The position numbers and the translations under genes are program-made. Positions 56,088-64,000 of a stretch of 64,000 nt of DNA are shown here, piece after piece; position 1 is the first letter of the stretch, and each line of letters opens with the position of its first letter. The notes beneath the pieces were generated by a model, which was not told where the DNA came from, ran no database searches, and worked only from the letters and a program-made list of their open reading frames with translations. The DNA is from Levilactobacillus tongjiangensis. GTDB taxonomy: Bacteria; Bacillota; Bacilli; Lactobacillales; Lactobacillaceae. The stretch spans positions 1-64,000 of the forward strand of contig NZ_RHNY01000014.1 of the NCBI RefSeq assembly GCF_003946345.1. The letters are read 5' to 3'.

Positions 56088-58703
56088 ATGAATCCAGATA
56101 AAATGACTGAAGCCTTAACTGCGGCCTTGGGTGAGGCCCAACGCATTGCGATGACGCGTAAGCACCAAGCGGTCACGGTCGCGCACCTATTCAAATACTT
56201 GATTCAACCCGGAGAACTTGGCCGCGAGATCTTGTCCAATGCTGGGGTAGATATCAACGCCTTAGACGGTGAGTTAGACCGGGAGCTGGATGGTATCAGT
56301 ACCGTCTCCGGTAGCGGCGTCCAGTACGGCCAAGAATTTTCCCGTAACCTGACCGACCTCTTACAGAAGGCCGACAGCATTCGTGAACGCTACCACGATG
56401 AGTTCATGGCAATTGACGTGGTCGTCATTGCGTTGATGCAGCTGAGCGGTGAGAACCTGACGGATTACCTGAAGAGCCAGGGCATCACCGAGCAAATGGT
56501 CCGTAACGCCGTAGATAAATTACGGGGCGGCGAACGCGTTACCTCAAAGAATCAGGAGGACCAGTACCAGGCCTTGGAGAAATACGGGACCGACCTGGTC
56601 AAGGCGATGCGCAGTGGGAAAATCGACCCCATCATTGGGCGGGATGACGAAATTCTCTCGGTGATCCGCATTCTTTCTCGGAAGACCAAGAACAATCCCG
56701 TGTTGATTGGGGAAGCCGGGGTTGGTAAGACGGCCATCGTTGAAGGCCTGGCCCAACGAATCGTGCGGGGGGATGTTCCCGACAACCTGAAGGACAAGAC
56801 GATTTTCTCCCTGGACATGGGTTCTCTGATTGCGGGGGCCAAGTACCGGGGGGAGTTTGAGGAACGGTTGAAGGCCGTTTTGAAGGAAGTCACCAAGAGT
56901 GACGGTCAAATCATCATGTTTATTGATGAGATTCACAACATTGTGGGGGCCGGTAAGGCTGAAGGTAGTATGGACGCTGGGAACCTCTTGAAGCCAATGC
57001 TGGCTCGGGGCGAACTGCATTTGATTGGGGCGACGACTTTAGACGAATACCGCGAGTATTTGGAAAAGGACAAGGCCCTCGCCCGGCGGTTCCAACGGGT
57101 TCTGGTCAACGAACCGAGCGTTGACGACACTGTCACCATCTTACGAGGCCTGCGCGAACGCTTTGAAATTCACCACGGGGTCAAGATTCACGACAACGCG
57201 TTGATTGCGGCGGCCAAACTGTCCGACCGCTACTTGACGGACCGCTTCCTGCCCGATAAGGCGATTGACTTGGTCGACGAGGCCTCCGCTTCCATCCGGG
57301 TGGAAATGAATTCGGCTCCCACGGAACTGGATCAAGCTCGGCGGCAATTGATGCGGATGCAGGTCGAACAGACCGCGCTGAAGCAAGAAACGGACGACGC
57401 CTCTAAGGAACGTCTGACCGAGTTGCAAAAGGACCTTGCGAACACTAAGGAAAAAGTCGATAAGTTGAGCGCCCGGTGGAATCAAGAGAAGACGGCCATC
57501 AAGAGTGTTGGTGACAAGAAGACTGAGCTGGACACAGCCAAGCGGGATTTGGAGAATGCGGAAGCCCAGTATGATCTGAACAAGGCGGCTGAATTGCAAC
57601 ACGGCACGATTCCTAAACTGGAAAAGGAATTGGCTACCATGGAACAACAGGAGGAGCAACAACAGGGTTGGTTAGTTTCGGAATCCGTCACGGAAAATGA
57701 GATTGCCGCGGTAGTCAGTCGCATGACTGGCATCCCCGTCACCAAGTTGGTACAGGGTGAACGAGAAAAACTGTTGAAGCTCGCCGACCGGTTACATGAC
57801 CGGGTCGTAGGACAGGACCAAGCCGTTTCAGCAGTGGCTGATGCCGTTCTGCGTTCCAGAGCGGGGTTACAGGACCCGACGAAACCACTTGGCTCGTTCC
57901 TCTTTCTGGGACCAACCGGGGTCGGAAAAACCGAACTGGCCAAGGCGTTAGCGGCCAACCTGTTTGATAGTGAAGACCACATGGTCCGCATTGATATGTC
58001 TGAGTATATGGAAAAGGAATCCGTCTCACGGTTAGTCGGGGCTGCCCCTGGCTACGTGGGCTACGAGGAAGGCGGCCAACTAACCGAGGCCGTTCGGCGG
58101 AACCCTTACACCATCGTGCTGTTTGATGAAGTTGAGAAGGCTCATCCGGATGTCTTCAACCTGCTCCTCCAAGTCTTGGACGATGGTCGTCTGACTGACA
58201 GCCAGGGACGGACCGTGGACTTTAAGAACACCATCTTGATCATGACCTCCAACCTGGGGTCAGACATCCTGCTGAAAGGGACCGACGACCAGGGCAACAT
58301 TCAACCGGCAGCCCAACAACAAGTGGCTCAGCTTTTACAGAGTCACTTCCGGCCAGAGTTCTTGAACCGAATTGATGAAACGATTATGTTTACGCCACTG
58401 ACATTGGCCGATGTGCAACAAATCGTGGTCAAATTGATCGGTCATCTGGCCACCCGGCTTCACGAACAGTCACTAGACTTAACCAGTACGCCAGCGGCTC
58501 AGGCCTGGATTGCCCAGAAGGGTTACTTGCCAGCCTTTGGGGCCCGACCACTGCAACGTTTCATTACGACGCACGTGGAAACGCCACTGGCAAAGGAATT
58601 GATTGCGGGTAAGATTCCAGCGGACAGTTTGATCACCATTGATGTGGTGGACGACCAACTGACGTTTACGCATCAACCCCAAGTCAAAGCGGCTAAGGAT
58701 TAA
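56088..58703 (+). CDS. clpB: ATP-dependent chaperone ClpB
   Basis: The 871-residue Hsp100 disaggregase works with DnaK. It has an N-terminal Clp repeat domain (1-about 145), NBD1 with GEAGVGKTA and [12 protein letters not shown], a long middle coiled coil (about 405-535, which marks ClpB rather than ClpC/ClpE) and NBD2 with [14 protein letters not shown] and [15 protein letters not shown] 56088 follows GAGGAGGAG, preferred to TTG 56085. The CtsR box indicates heat and stress regulation. Confidence 0.97.
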   Translation: MNPDKMTEALTAALGEAQRIAMTRKHQAVTVAHLFKYLIQPGELGREILSNAGVDINALDGELDRELDGISTVSGSGVQYGQEFSRNLTDLLQKADSIRERYHDEFMAIDVVVIALMQLSGENLTDYLKSQGITEQMVRNAVDKLRGGERVTSKNQEDQYQALEKYGTDLVKAMRSGKIDPIIGRDDEILSVIRILSRKTKNNPVLIGEAGVGKTAIVEGLAQRIVRGDVPDNLKDKTIFSLDMGSLIAGAKYRGEFEERLKAVLKEVTKSDGQIIMFIDEIHNIVGAGKAEGSMDAGNLLKPMLARGELHLIGATTLDEYREYLEKDKALARRFQRVLVNEPSVDDTVTILRGLRERFEIHHGVKIHDNALIAAAKLSDRYLTDRFLPDKAIDLVDEASASIRVEMNSAPTELDQARRQLMRMQVEQTALKQETDDASKERLTELQKDLANTKEKVDKLSARWNQEKTAIKSVGDKKTELDTAKRDLENAEAQYDLNKAAELQHGTIPKLEKELATMEQQEEQQQGWLVSESVTENEIAAVVSRMTGIPVTKLVQGEREKLLKLADRLHDRVVGQDQAVSAVADAVLRSRAGLQDPTKPLGSFLFLGPTGVGKTELAKALAANLFDSEDHMVRIDMSEYMEKESVSRLVGAAPGYVGYEEGGQLTEAVRRNPYTIVLFDEVEKAHPDVFNLLLQVLDDGRLTDSQGRTVDFKNTILIMTSNLGSDILLKGTDDQGNIQPAAQQQVAQLLQSHFRPEFLNRIDETIMFTPLTLADVQQIVVKLIGHLATRLHEQSLDLTSTPAAQAWIAQKGYLPAFGARPLQRFITTHVETPLAKELIAGKIPADSLITIDVVDDQLTFTHQPQVKAAKD

Positions 58704-58725
58704 GCAAATTTGCATTTGTACGAAA

Positions 58726-58756
58726 GAGTCTGGCCTAGAGCTGGGCTTTTTTTTGC
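58726..58756 (+). terminator. Intrinsic terminator of clpB
   Basis: AGTCTGGC and GCTGGGCT pair with several G-U wobbles, followed by eight T. I see nothing further in 58757-58980. Confidence 0.65.
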
Positions 58757-58982
58757 TGGGAAGCGCTCGAATTGATGGGGTTGTCTGTGAGAATAGCTGG
58801 CAAATGAGCTTAGCCGTTGGCAGAGAAGTTAGTGGGGATGCTGACGAGAGACTGTCGGTAAGCGGCGATTAGAACCGCTTCAACACGGTTGAACGGATCA
58901 TCCGGTTGTCAATTGGAAGTGCGCAATGCGTTAATTTTAGAGCGGTGATCTGATTATCTAGGAAGTATGTTTTAACAACTAG

Positions 58983-58996
58983 CGAACAAATGTTCA
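58983..58996. promoter_or_regulatory. LexA/DinR-type SOS box upstream of dnaE
   Basis: CGAACAAATGTTCA matches the Gram-positive SOS operator (CGAAC-N4-GTTCG) at all but the last position. It lies 30 bp upstream of the dnaE -10 element. Confidence 0.75.
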
Positions 58997-59022
58997 CCCC
59001 GGGTAAAATCCGCCCCTTTTTC

Positions 59023-59031
59023 TGGTATAAT
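59023..59031 (+). promoter_or_regulatory. dnaE promoter (extended -10)
   Basis: TGGTATAAT contains TATAAT at 59026-59031 with an upstream TG, about 35 bp before the dnaE start. No strong -35 is visible. Confidence 0.65.
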
Positions 59032-59066
59032 AGCGATAATGAGATTTACAGAGAGGAGAATCGACC

Positions 59067-62000
59067 ATGTTTGTTCCTTTACAGGTCCTAAGTACTTATA
59101 GCTTGTTACAGAGCACGAACCGCATCGACCAACTGGTACAAACGGCGAAAGATCGCGGTTATACGGCGTTGGCGTTGACGGATAAGAACGTCATGTACGG
59201 GGAAGTTGCCTTCTATAATGCCTGTCAACGGGTGGGGATTCAGCCATTACTAGGACTGTCCCTGACGACTCAGAGTTTGAGTGGTGCCGAGGAGGACCAG
59301 GAGTGGTTGTTTATTGCCCAAGACTTTACCGGTTATCAGCAGCTGATGCAGTTGTCGACGGCGTACCAGGTAGCCCAGGGGGCCGTTGATCTACACGAGC
59401 AGGTCGCTAATCTGAGTCATCTCAGCGTTATTGCACCATTAGACAGTGAGGCGCATCAACTTCTGGCGGCTGGGGATGAAGCGGTGGCTAGTCGCGTCTT
59501 AAAGCAGTTTCAAGACTGGCACGTGGGGGCTCTAGCCGTGGGAATCGGGGCTAAGGCCGATGCGCCCTTACAGGCAGCGCTCCAACGGGTGGCAACGAGC
59601 GTTCAGGCGTCATTAGTTGCGCTGGCGCCCGTCGACTACCTCAATGCCGATGATCACTTTGCTGTGACGGTCTTACGGGCCATTGATGCTGGTGCCACGA
59701 TCAGTGACCCCGAGGCTGAGCAACAGAAGACGGGGGAGCATTGGCTACGCCCGGCTCAGGAACAGGCAGAACGGTTCAATGCGGCTGGCCTGCAGTCAGC
59801 GGTTCAAGCTACGGCCGACCTGGCCGCTAAAAGCCACGTGACGTTGCAATTTAAGCAGCCCCAATTGCCCGAATATCCGACGCCTAACCACCAGCCCTCA
59901 CAAGAGTATCTGCGTGAACTCTGTCAACAGGGCCTTCAGCGACGGCTGCAAGCAGATGGGATCACTGACACTCAGCCCTATCAGCAACGCTTAGAGCGCG
60001 AACTAGGCGTCATTCACCGGATGGGGTTTGACGATTATTTTCTCATTATTTGGGACGTCATGAACTACGCCCACCGCGCCCACATTCAAACGGGTCCAGG
60101 GCGGGGGTCTGCGGCGGGCTCCTTGGTCGCGTACGTTTTAGCGATTACCGAGGTTGATCCGTTGGCGTATAACCTGTTGTTTGAACGTTTCTTGAACGAG
60201 GAACGGGCCCAGATGCCCGATATTGATCTGGATATTCCGGATGACAAACGGGAACAGGTCTTGCAGTACGTTCACGATAAGTACGGTCATTCCAGAGTGG
60301 CTCAGATCATTACCTTCGGGACACTGGCGACTAAGGCCGCGTTGCGTGACGTTGGGCGGGTCCTGGGGATGCCACCGTATACGTTGAGCGATTGGAGTGC
60401 GGCCATTCCCAATCAATTGCACATTACTTTGCAGGCGGCCTATGACCAGTCACAAAAGCTCCGTAACTTGGTAGCGGATAGTCCGCAGAATCAGTTGCTG
60501 TTTGCGACGGCTCAGAAGCTAGAGGGATTGCCCCGTCACTATTCGACCCATGCGGCCGGCATCGTGTTGAGCCAAGGACCGTTGACTGAGCTCGTCCCCC
60601 TGCAACCGGGAAGTGAAGACCTCCTGATGACGCAGTATCCCAAGGACACTGTGGAAGCAGTTGGTCTGCTCAAGATGGATTTCCTAGGACTGCGGAATCT
60701 CAGCATTTTAGCCAACGCTCTGGCACTGGTTAGAAAACAGACGGGACAGGTGCTCGATATCAATCAAATTGATTTAAATGATGCAGCCACCCTCAAGCTC
60801 TTTGCCCAGGGGGAGACAAATGGCGTCTTTCAGTTTGAATCTTCAGGGATCAAACGGGTCCTGCGTCAACTTCAACCGGACAGCTTTGAACTAGTGGCCG
60901 CGGTCAATGCCCTGTACCGGCCGGGGCCAATGGAAAACATTGATAGCTTTGTTCGGCGGAAACACGGTCAGGAACCGGTCACTTATCCAGCCGAGGCCTT
61001 GGCTCCCATCTTGGGACCGACGTACGGTGTCTTGGTCTATCAGGAACAGGTCATGCAGGTGGCCTCCGTCATGGGAGGCTTCACGTTGGGTGAGGCCGAC
61101 TTGCTTCGCCGGGCAATGAGTAAGAAGAAGAAACAGACCATGGACGCCATGCAGAAGAAATTTGTTACTGGTGCCCGTCAATTGGGTTATGACGAGGACG
61201 TGGCCCAAAAGGTCTTTGCCTATATCGACCGGTTTGCCAACTACGGTTTTAACCGGTCCCATGCGGTGGCCTATAGTAAGCTAGCCTTCCAATTAGCTTA
61301 CCTGAAGGCCCACTATCCGGGACCATTCTACGCAGCACTCTTAAATTCGGTGGTCAACGTGCCAGTTAAGACGAAGATGTACTTGACGGAAGCTAAGCGG
61401 CACGGTGTTGGCATTCAGCCGCCAGATATCAACCGGTCGACGGCCTACTTTAATTTGCAGGGAGCCGACATCATCTTTGGGTTAAGCAGTATCAAAGGGG
61501 TGCGAAAGGACTTCCTCAGAGAAGTCTTAGCCGACCGGCATGAGAATGGCCCATACCGCGACCTCCACCAGTTCCTGCAACGGATCGATGGCAAGTATCG
61601 AAAGGCGGACCTATTAAACGCGTTGGTCTACGCGGGGGCGTTCGACGGCTTTGGCCATAACCGGGCAGAATTATTGGCGGCGTTACCGGAGTTCATCAGT
61701 AGTGTGGAGTTGTCTGGGGACAACGTGGAGCTCTTTGCGGCGTTAGCGCCGAAGGTCAAACCGTTGCCAGACCTCGACTTGATGACCAAACTAACGCAGG
61801 AGGAATCCGTACTAGGTGCCTATTTGTCCGGACACCCGGTCGCCCAGTACCAGGCGTTGGCCGAGAAAATTCACGCAGTTCCCATCACAGAACTAGCCGA
61901 GAACGCGCGGGTGGCTGTCGTGGTCTACGTGACCAAGATTCGGACGATCCGGACCAAACGGGGTGAACCGATGGCGTTTCTGACTGCCAGTGATGAGACA

Positions 62001-62414
62001 GCCGACGTGAGCATCACAGTCTTCCCCAATCAGTATCGGCAGGCCAGCGAGTGGCTGAAGACCGATCAAGTCGTTGTTGTCAGGGGCAAGGTCGAACAGC
62101 AACGTGGCCTACAGATCGTCGCAGATCAGGTCACGTTAGCTGAGACCATGCAGGACCAGTTGGCGCCTAAGCTGCCCAATGGGGCCCGGTGGTTTGTTCG
62201 GGTAGATGCCCAACACGATGAGCGGAATATTGCGGCGAAATTAGGCCAATTTCTGACTACACATCATGGGGATGTCCCGGTGATCGTCTACCAACCGCAG
62301 ACGGACCAAAAGCGAGTCTTGCCGCGGAATCAGTGGTTAGCGGGGGATGCAACTTTAGTTAGTCCCCTGGAAGAATTGATGGGCAGCGGTAATGTTGTTT
62401 TTAAGAATGGATAG
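59067..62414 (+). CDS. dnaE: DNA polymerase III alpha subunit DnaE
   Basis: This C-family polymerase (1115 aa) is of DnaE type, without the PolC exonuclease insertion. In order: a PHP domain (MFVPLQVLSTYSLLQSTNRIDQLV to about 210), the palm with catalytic aspartates in AQMPDIDLDIPDDKRE (about 385), GPGRGSAAGSLVAYVL, fingers and (HhH)2 regions (YRPGPMENIDSFVRRKHG, FNRSHAVAYSKLAFQLAYLKAHYP) and a C-terminal OB fold (about 950-1030). In Gram-positives it extends RNA primers for PolC and contributes to damage tolerance. ATG 59067 follows AGAGAGGAGAATCG. Confidence 0.97.
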   Translation: MFVPLQVLSTYSLLQSTNRIDQLVQTAKDRGYTALALTDKNVMYGEVAFYNACQRVGIQPLLGLSLTTQSLSGAEEDQEWLFIAQDFTGYQQLMQLSTAYQVAQGAVDLHEQVANLSHLSVIAPLDSEAHQLLAAGDEAVASRVLKQFQDWHVGALAVGIGAKADAPLQAALQRVATSVQASLVALAPVDYLNADDHFAVTVLRAIDAGATISDPEAEQQKTGEHWLRPAQEQAERFNAAGLQSAVQATADLAAKSHVTLQFKQPQLPEYPTPNHQPSQEYLRELCQQGLQRRLQADGITDTQPYQQRLERELGVIHRMGFDDYFLIIWDVMNYAHRAHIQTGPGRGSAAGSLVAYVLAITEVDPLAYNLLFERFLNEERAQMPDIDLDIPDDKREQVLQYVHDKYGHSRVAQIITFGTLATKAALRDVGRVLGMPPYTLSDWSAAIPNQLHITLQAAYDQSQKLRNLVADSPQNQLLFATAQKLEGLPRHYSTHAAGIVLSQGPLTELVPLQPGSEDLLMTQYPKDTVEAVGLLKMDFLGLRNLSILANALALVRKQTGQVLDINQIDLNDAATLKLFAQGETNGVFQFESSGIKRVLRQLQPDSFELVAAVNALYRPGPMENIDSFVRRKHGQEPVTYPAEALAPILGPTYGVLVYQEQVMQVASVMGGFTLGEADLLRRAMSKKKKQTMDAMQKKFVTGARQLGYDEDVAQKVFAYIDRFANYGFNRSHAVAYSKLAFQLAYLKAHYPGPFYAALLNSVVNVPVKTKMYLTEAKRHGVGIQPPDINRSTAYFNLQGADIIFGLSSIKGVRKDFLREVLADRHENGPYRDLHQFLQRIDGKYRKADLLNALVYAGAFDGFGHNRAELLAALPEFISSVELSGDNVELFAALAPKVKPLPDLDLMTKLTQEESVLGAYLSGHPVAQYQALAEKIHAVPITELAENARVAVVVYVTKIRTIRTKRGEPMAFLTASDETADVSITVFPNQYRQASEWLKTDQVVVVRGKVEQQRGLQIVADQVTLAETMQDQLAPKLPNGARWFVRVDAQHDERNIAAKLGQFLTTHHGDVPVIVYQPQTDQKRVLPRNQWLAGDATLVSPLEELMGSGNVVFKNG

Positions 62415-62509
62415 ACCAATTTTGCGAAAAATACCTCTGGACTATTTGTACCGGCTTTAGTATGCTTATACCAATGATTGATAACAAATATTTCGGGAGG
62501 TATTTTTTC

Positions 62510-63238
62510 ATGCAATTATCCGTAAAAGTATATTCAGATGGTGCCGAATTATCCGCAATGAAGGCTGTAGCTGCTCAGGGACTCGTCGAAGGGTTCACCA
62601 CGAACCCTAGTTTGATGAAGGCGGCGGGGATTACTGATTACCTGTCATTCGCGAAGGAGGCAGTTGCGACCTTCCCAGACCAATCGATCAGTTTCGAAGT
62701 CTTTGGTAACACGCCAGAACGCATGTTAGCTGAAGCCAAATTACTTTCGTCCCTCGGTAGTCACGTAGCCGTTAAGATTCCGGTTATCCGGGCCAACGGG
62801 GAAGACAATGGCGATGTGATCAGTGAACTCTCAGCTGCTGGGGTCCGGGTAAACGTGACGGCGATTACCACGTTAGATCAGGTGAAGCTAGCAGTTGCTA
62901 GCCTGGATGAAGCAGTGGGCGGGATTGTGTCCGTCTTTGCAGGGCGGATTGCGGACACTGGCGTTGATCCATTGCCACTGATGCGACAATCAGCAGACCT
63001 CTGCCACACCAAGGAAAATGTCGAGTTACTGTGGGCCAGCACTCGGGAAGCCTTTAACATCGTGCAGGCTGACCAAACTGGCTGTGACATCATTACGGTG
63101 CCACCCAAGATTTTGGGCAAGCTAAACAAGTTTGGTAAAGATGCCCTGACCGTTTCCGTGGACACGGTGAAAACCTTTGATCAGGATATCGCCGAATTAG
63201 GTTTCACGATTCCGGTCGAAGCAGAAGTCTTAAAGTAA
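62510..63238 (+). CDS. Transaldolase family protein
   Basis: The 242-residue product is a short transaldolase/fructose-6-phosphate-aldolase-like TIM barrel. It has the Schiff-base lysine in HVAVKIPVIRANGEDNG (about Lys89), GFTTNPSLMKAAG, VRVNVTAITTLDQVKLA, VSVFAGRIADTGVDP and DIITVPPKILGKL. Members exchange dihydroxyacetone units or condense with glyceraldehyde 3-phosphate; the exact donor is not clear. ATG 62510 follows CGGGAGG. It occupies the interval between dnaE and pyk where homofermentative relatives encode 6-phosphofructokinase. A terminator follows. Confidence 0.9.
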   Translation: MQLSVKVYSDGAELSAMKAVAAQGLVEGFTTNPSLMKAAGITDYLSFAKEAVATFPDQSISFEVFGNTPERMLAEAKLLSSLGSHVAVKIPVIRANGEDNGDVISELSAAGVRVNVTAITTLDQVKLAVASLDEAVGGIVSVFAGRIADTGVDPLPLMRQSADLCHTKENVELLWASTREAFNIVQADQTGCDIITVPPKILGKLNKFGKDALTVSVDTVKTFDQDIAELGFTIPVEAEVLK

Positions 63239-63259
63239 ATTAAAAATTATTCACTTGAT

Positions 63260-63291
63260 AACCTACCGATTATATAATCAGTAGGTTTTTA
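63260..63291 (+). terminator. Intrinsic terminator of the transaldolase-like gene
   Basis: AACCTACCGAT and ATCAGTAGGTT pair around a short AT loop and end in TTTTT. Confidence 0.8.
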
Positions 63292-63316
63292 AGTATCATG
63301 AGGCCCGCCACGACGG

Positions 63317-63330
63317 TGAAAACGTTTACT
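63317..63330. promoter_or_regulatory. cre-like site (CcpA) upstream of pyk
   Basis: TGAAAACGTTTACT fits the catabolite-responsive element pattern (TGWAANCGNTNWCA) at 13 of 14 positions. It lies 170 bp upstream of pyk. Confidence 0.6.
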
Positions 63331-63499
63331 TTGAGAATTTGTGTACAATCGGGCGAAAATTCGGTAAACAAAGGCGACAATAAATTTCAAAAGTGATAGA
63401 ATAATTTTGGAAACAAATTTGTGCCGAATGTTTCGGCCCGTTAATTTTGTATAAAATTGCCGAGCCGTTCGTGCCAATTCTAAAGGAGAGATTTTTCTA

Positions 63500-64000
63500 A
63501 TGAAGAAAACCAAGATCGTAAGTACCCTTGGCCCCGCAAGTACTGACGTTGATACGATTGTTAAGTTGATTGAATCAGGCGCCAACATCTTCCGGTTCAA
63601 CTTCTCACATGGTGACCATGAAGAACACTTGGGTCGTTTGGAAAACGTCCACAAGGCTGAAAAGATCACTGGTAAGACCGTTGGTATCATGTTGGATACT
63701 AAGGGTGCTGAAATCCGGACCACTGTTGAAAAGGGCGGCAAGCTCCAATTCAAGACTGGCGACAAATTCCGTATTTCAATGGATGCCTCACTTGAAGGAA
63801 CCAAGGAAAAGATTGCTGTTACTTACCCTGGTTTATACGATGATGTTAACGAAGGTGGCCACGTCTTATTCGATGATGGTTTACTGGACTCAGTTGTTGA
63901 AAGTAAGGATGACGCAGCTAAGGAATTAGTTGTTGTTGCTCAAAACGATGGTGTTCTGGGTTCCCGTAAGGGTGTTAACGCTCCCGGCGTTTCCATCAAC
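63500..64000 (+). CDS. pyk: Pyruvate kinase (5' part)
   Basis: The first 167 codons of pyruvate kinase, cut by the window end. The enzyme makes ATP and pyruvate from PEP. Seen are MKKTKIVSTLGPAS, GANIFRFNFSHGDHEEH (substrate-binding Arg/Asn), GIMLDTKGAEIRT and the start of the B domain with VLGSRKGVNAPGVSIN. ATG 63500 follows AAAGGAGAG. Codon use is strongly biased, as expected of a highly expressed glycolytic gene. The cre-like site upstream suggests CcpA control. Confidence 0.97.
   Translation, partial: MKKTKIVSTLGPASTDVDTIVKLIESGANIFRFNFSHGDHEEHLGRLENVHKAEKITGKTVGIMLDTKGAEIRTTVEKGGKLQFKTGDKFRISMDASLEGTKEKIAVTYPGLYDDVNEGGHVLFDDGLLDSVVESKDDAAKELVVVAQNDGVLGSRKGVNAPGVSIN

Noticed and set aside
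1-64000. tRNA, rRNA, prophage or biosynthetic clusters
   Set aside because: I looked for tRNA cloverleaf and TTCGAATC-type loops, rRNA blocks, and phage or NRPS/PKS genes and found none.

Overview
The window is chromosomal DNA of a low-to-mid GC Gram-positive of the Lactobacillaceae, most likely an obligately heterofermentative species of the Levilactobacillus type. The grounds are the gene order (hisS-aspS, rpsU/yqeY/phoH/ybeY/dgkA/era/recO/glyQS/dnaG/rpoD, trmK-nif3-pepT, dnaE to pyk), Firmicutes Shine-Dalgarno sequences with frequent TTG/GTG starts, T-box leaders, CtsR-, CcpA- and LexA-type sites, and an LPQTxE sortase signal. A transaldolase-family gene occupies the dnaE-pyk interval where homofermentative relatives carry pfkA. 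The genus call is an inference.

Layout. 0.1-3.4 kb (minus strand): small unknown proteins, a secreted or lipid-anchored nuclease cluster behind a possible attenuator, and mscL. 3.8-9.0 kb: prmA, rsmE, the (p)ppGpp synthetase/hydrolase gene and dtd. 9.4-12.2 kb: a HAD phosphatase, a fructosamine-kinase-like protein and a cell-wall amidase. 12.3-17.6 kb: T-box-controlled hisS-aspS, msrA and a YitT protein. 18.5-23.5 kb: teichoic-acid genes (two CDP-glycerol glycerophosphotransferases around a tagG-like permease), nfo and a membrane-linked methyltransferase. 23.5-32.8 kb: a PEP synthase regulator, rpsU, an intruding block (oxidoreductase, decayed tnpB element, repeats), then yqeY, phoH, ybeY, dgkA, era and recO. 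33.2-36.2 kb: a sortase-anchored leucine-rich-repeat protein gene broken by one amber codon. 36.4-45.5 kb: a MarR/MFS pair, T-box-controlled glyQS, an SdpI-like protein, dnaG and rpoD. 46-53 kb: a secreted CAP protein, an Rrf2 regulator, a large MMPL transporter and a small membrane protein. 53.1-64 kb: trmK, nif3-like, pepT, CtsR-type clpB, dnaE with a LexA-type box, a transaldolase-like gene and the 5' part of pyk with a cre-like site.

The most striking unexplained feature is a family of about ten intergenic elements of roughly 100-180 bp, at 9.1, 10.3, 17.7, 18.0, 18.3, 27.7, 27.8, 45.6, 48.1-48.2, 51.7 and 52.8 kb. Copies share short conserved blocks (GCTGTGGGGA and a TTTGAAG...CTTCAAA hairpin), while their other helices have different sequences but keep pairing. 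That is compensatory change, as expected of a conserved RNA or DNA fold. Three loci share a longer composite unit and look like one intact and two deleted states of it. The same elements produce spurious short reading frames that are not genes. No tRNA, rRNA, prophage or CRISPR array was seen.
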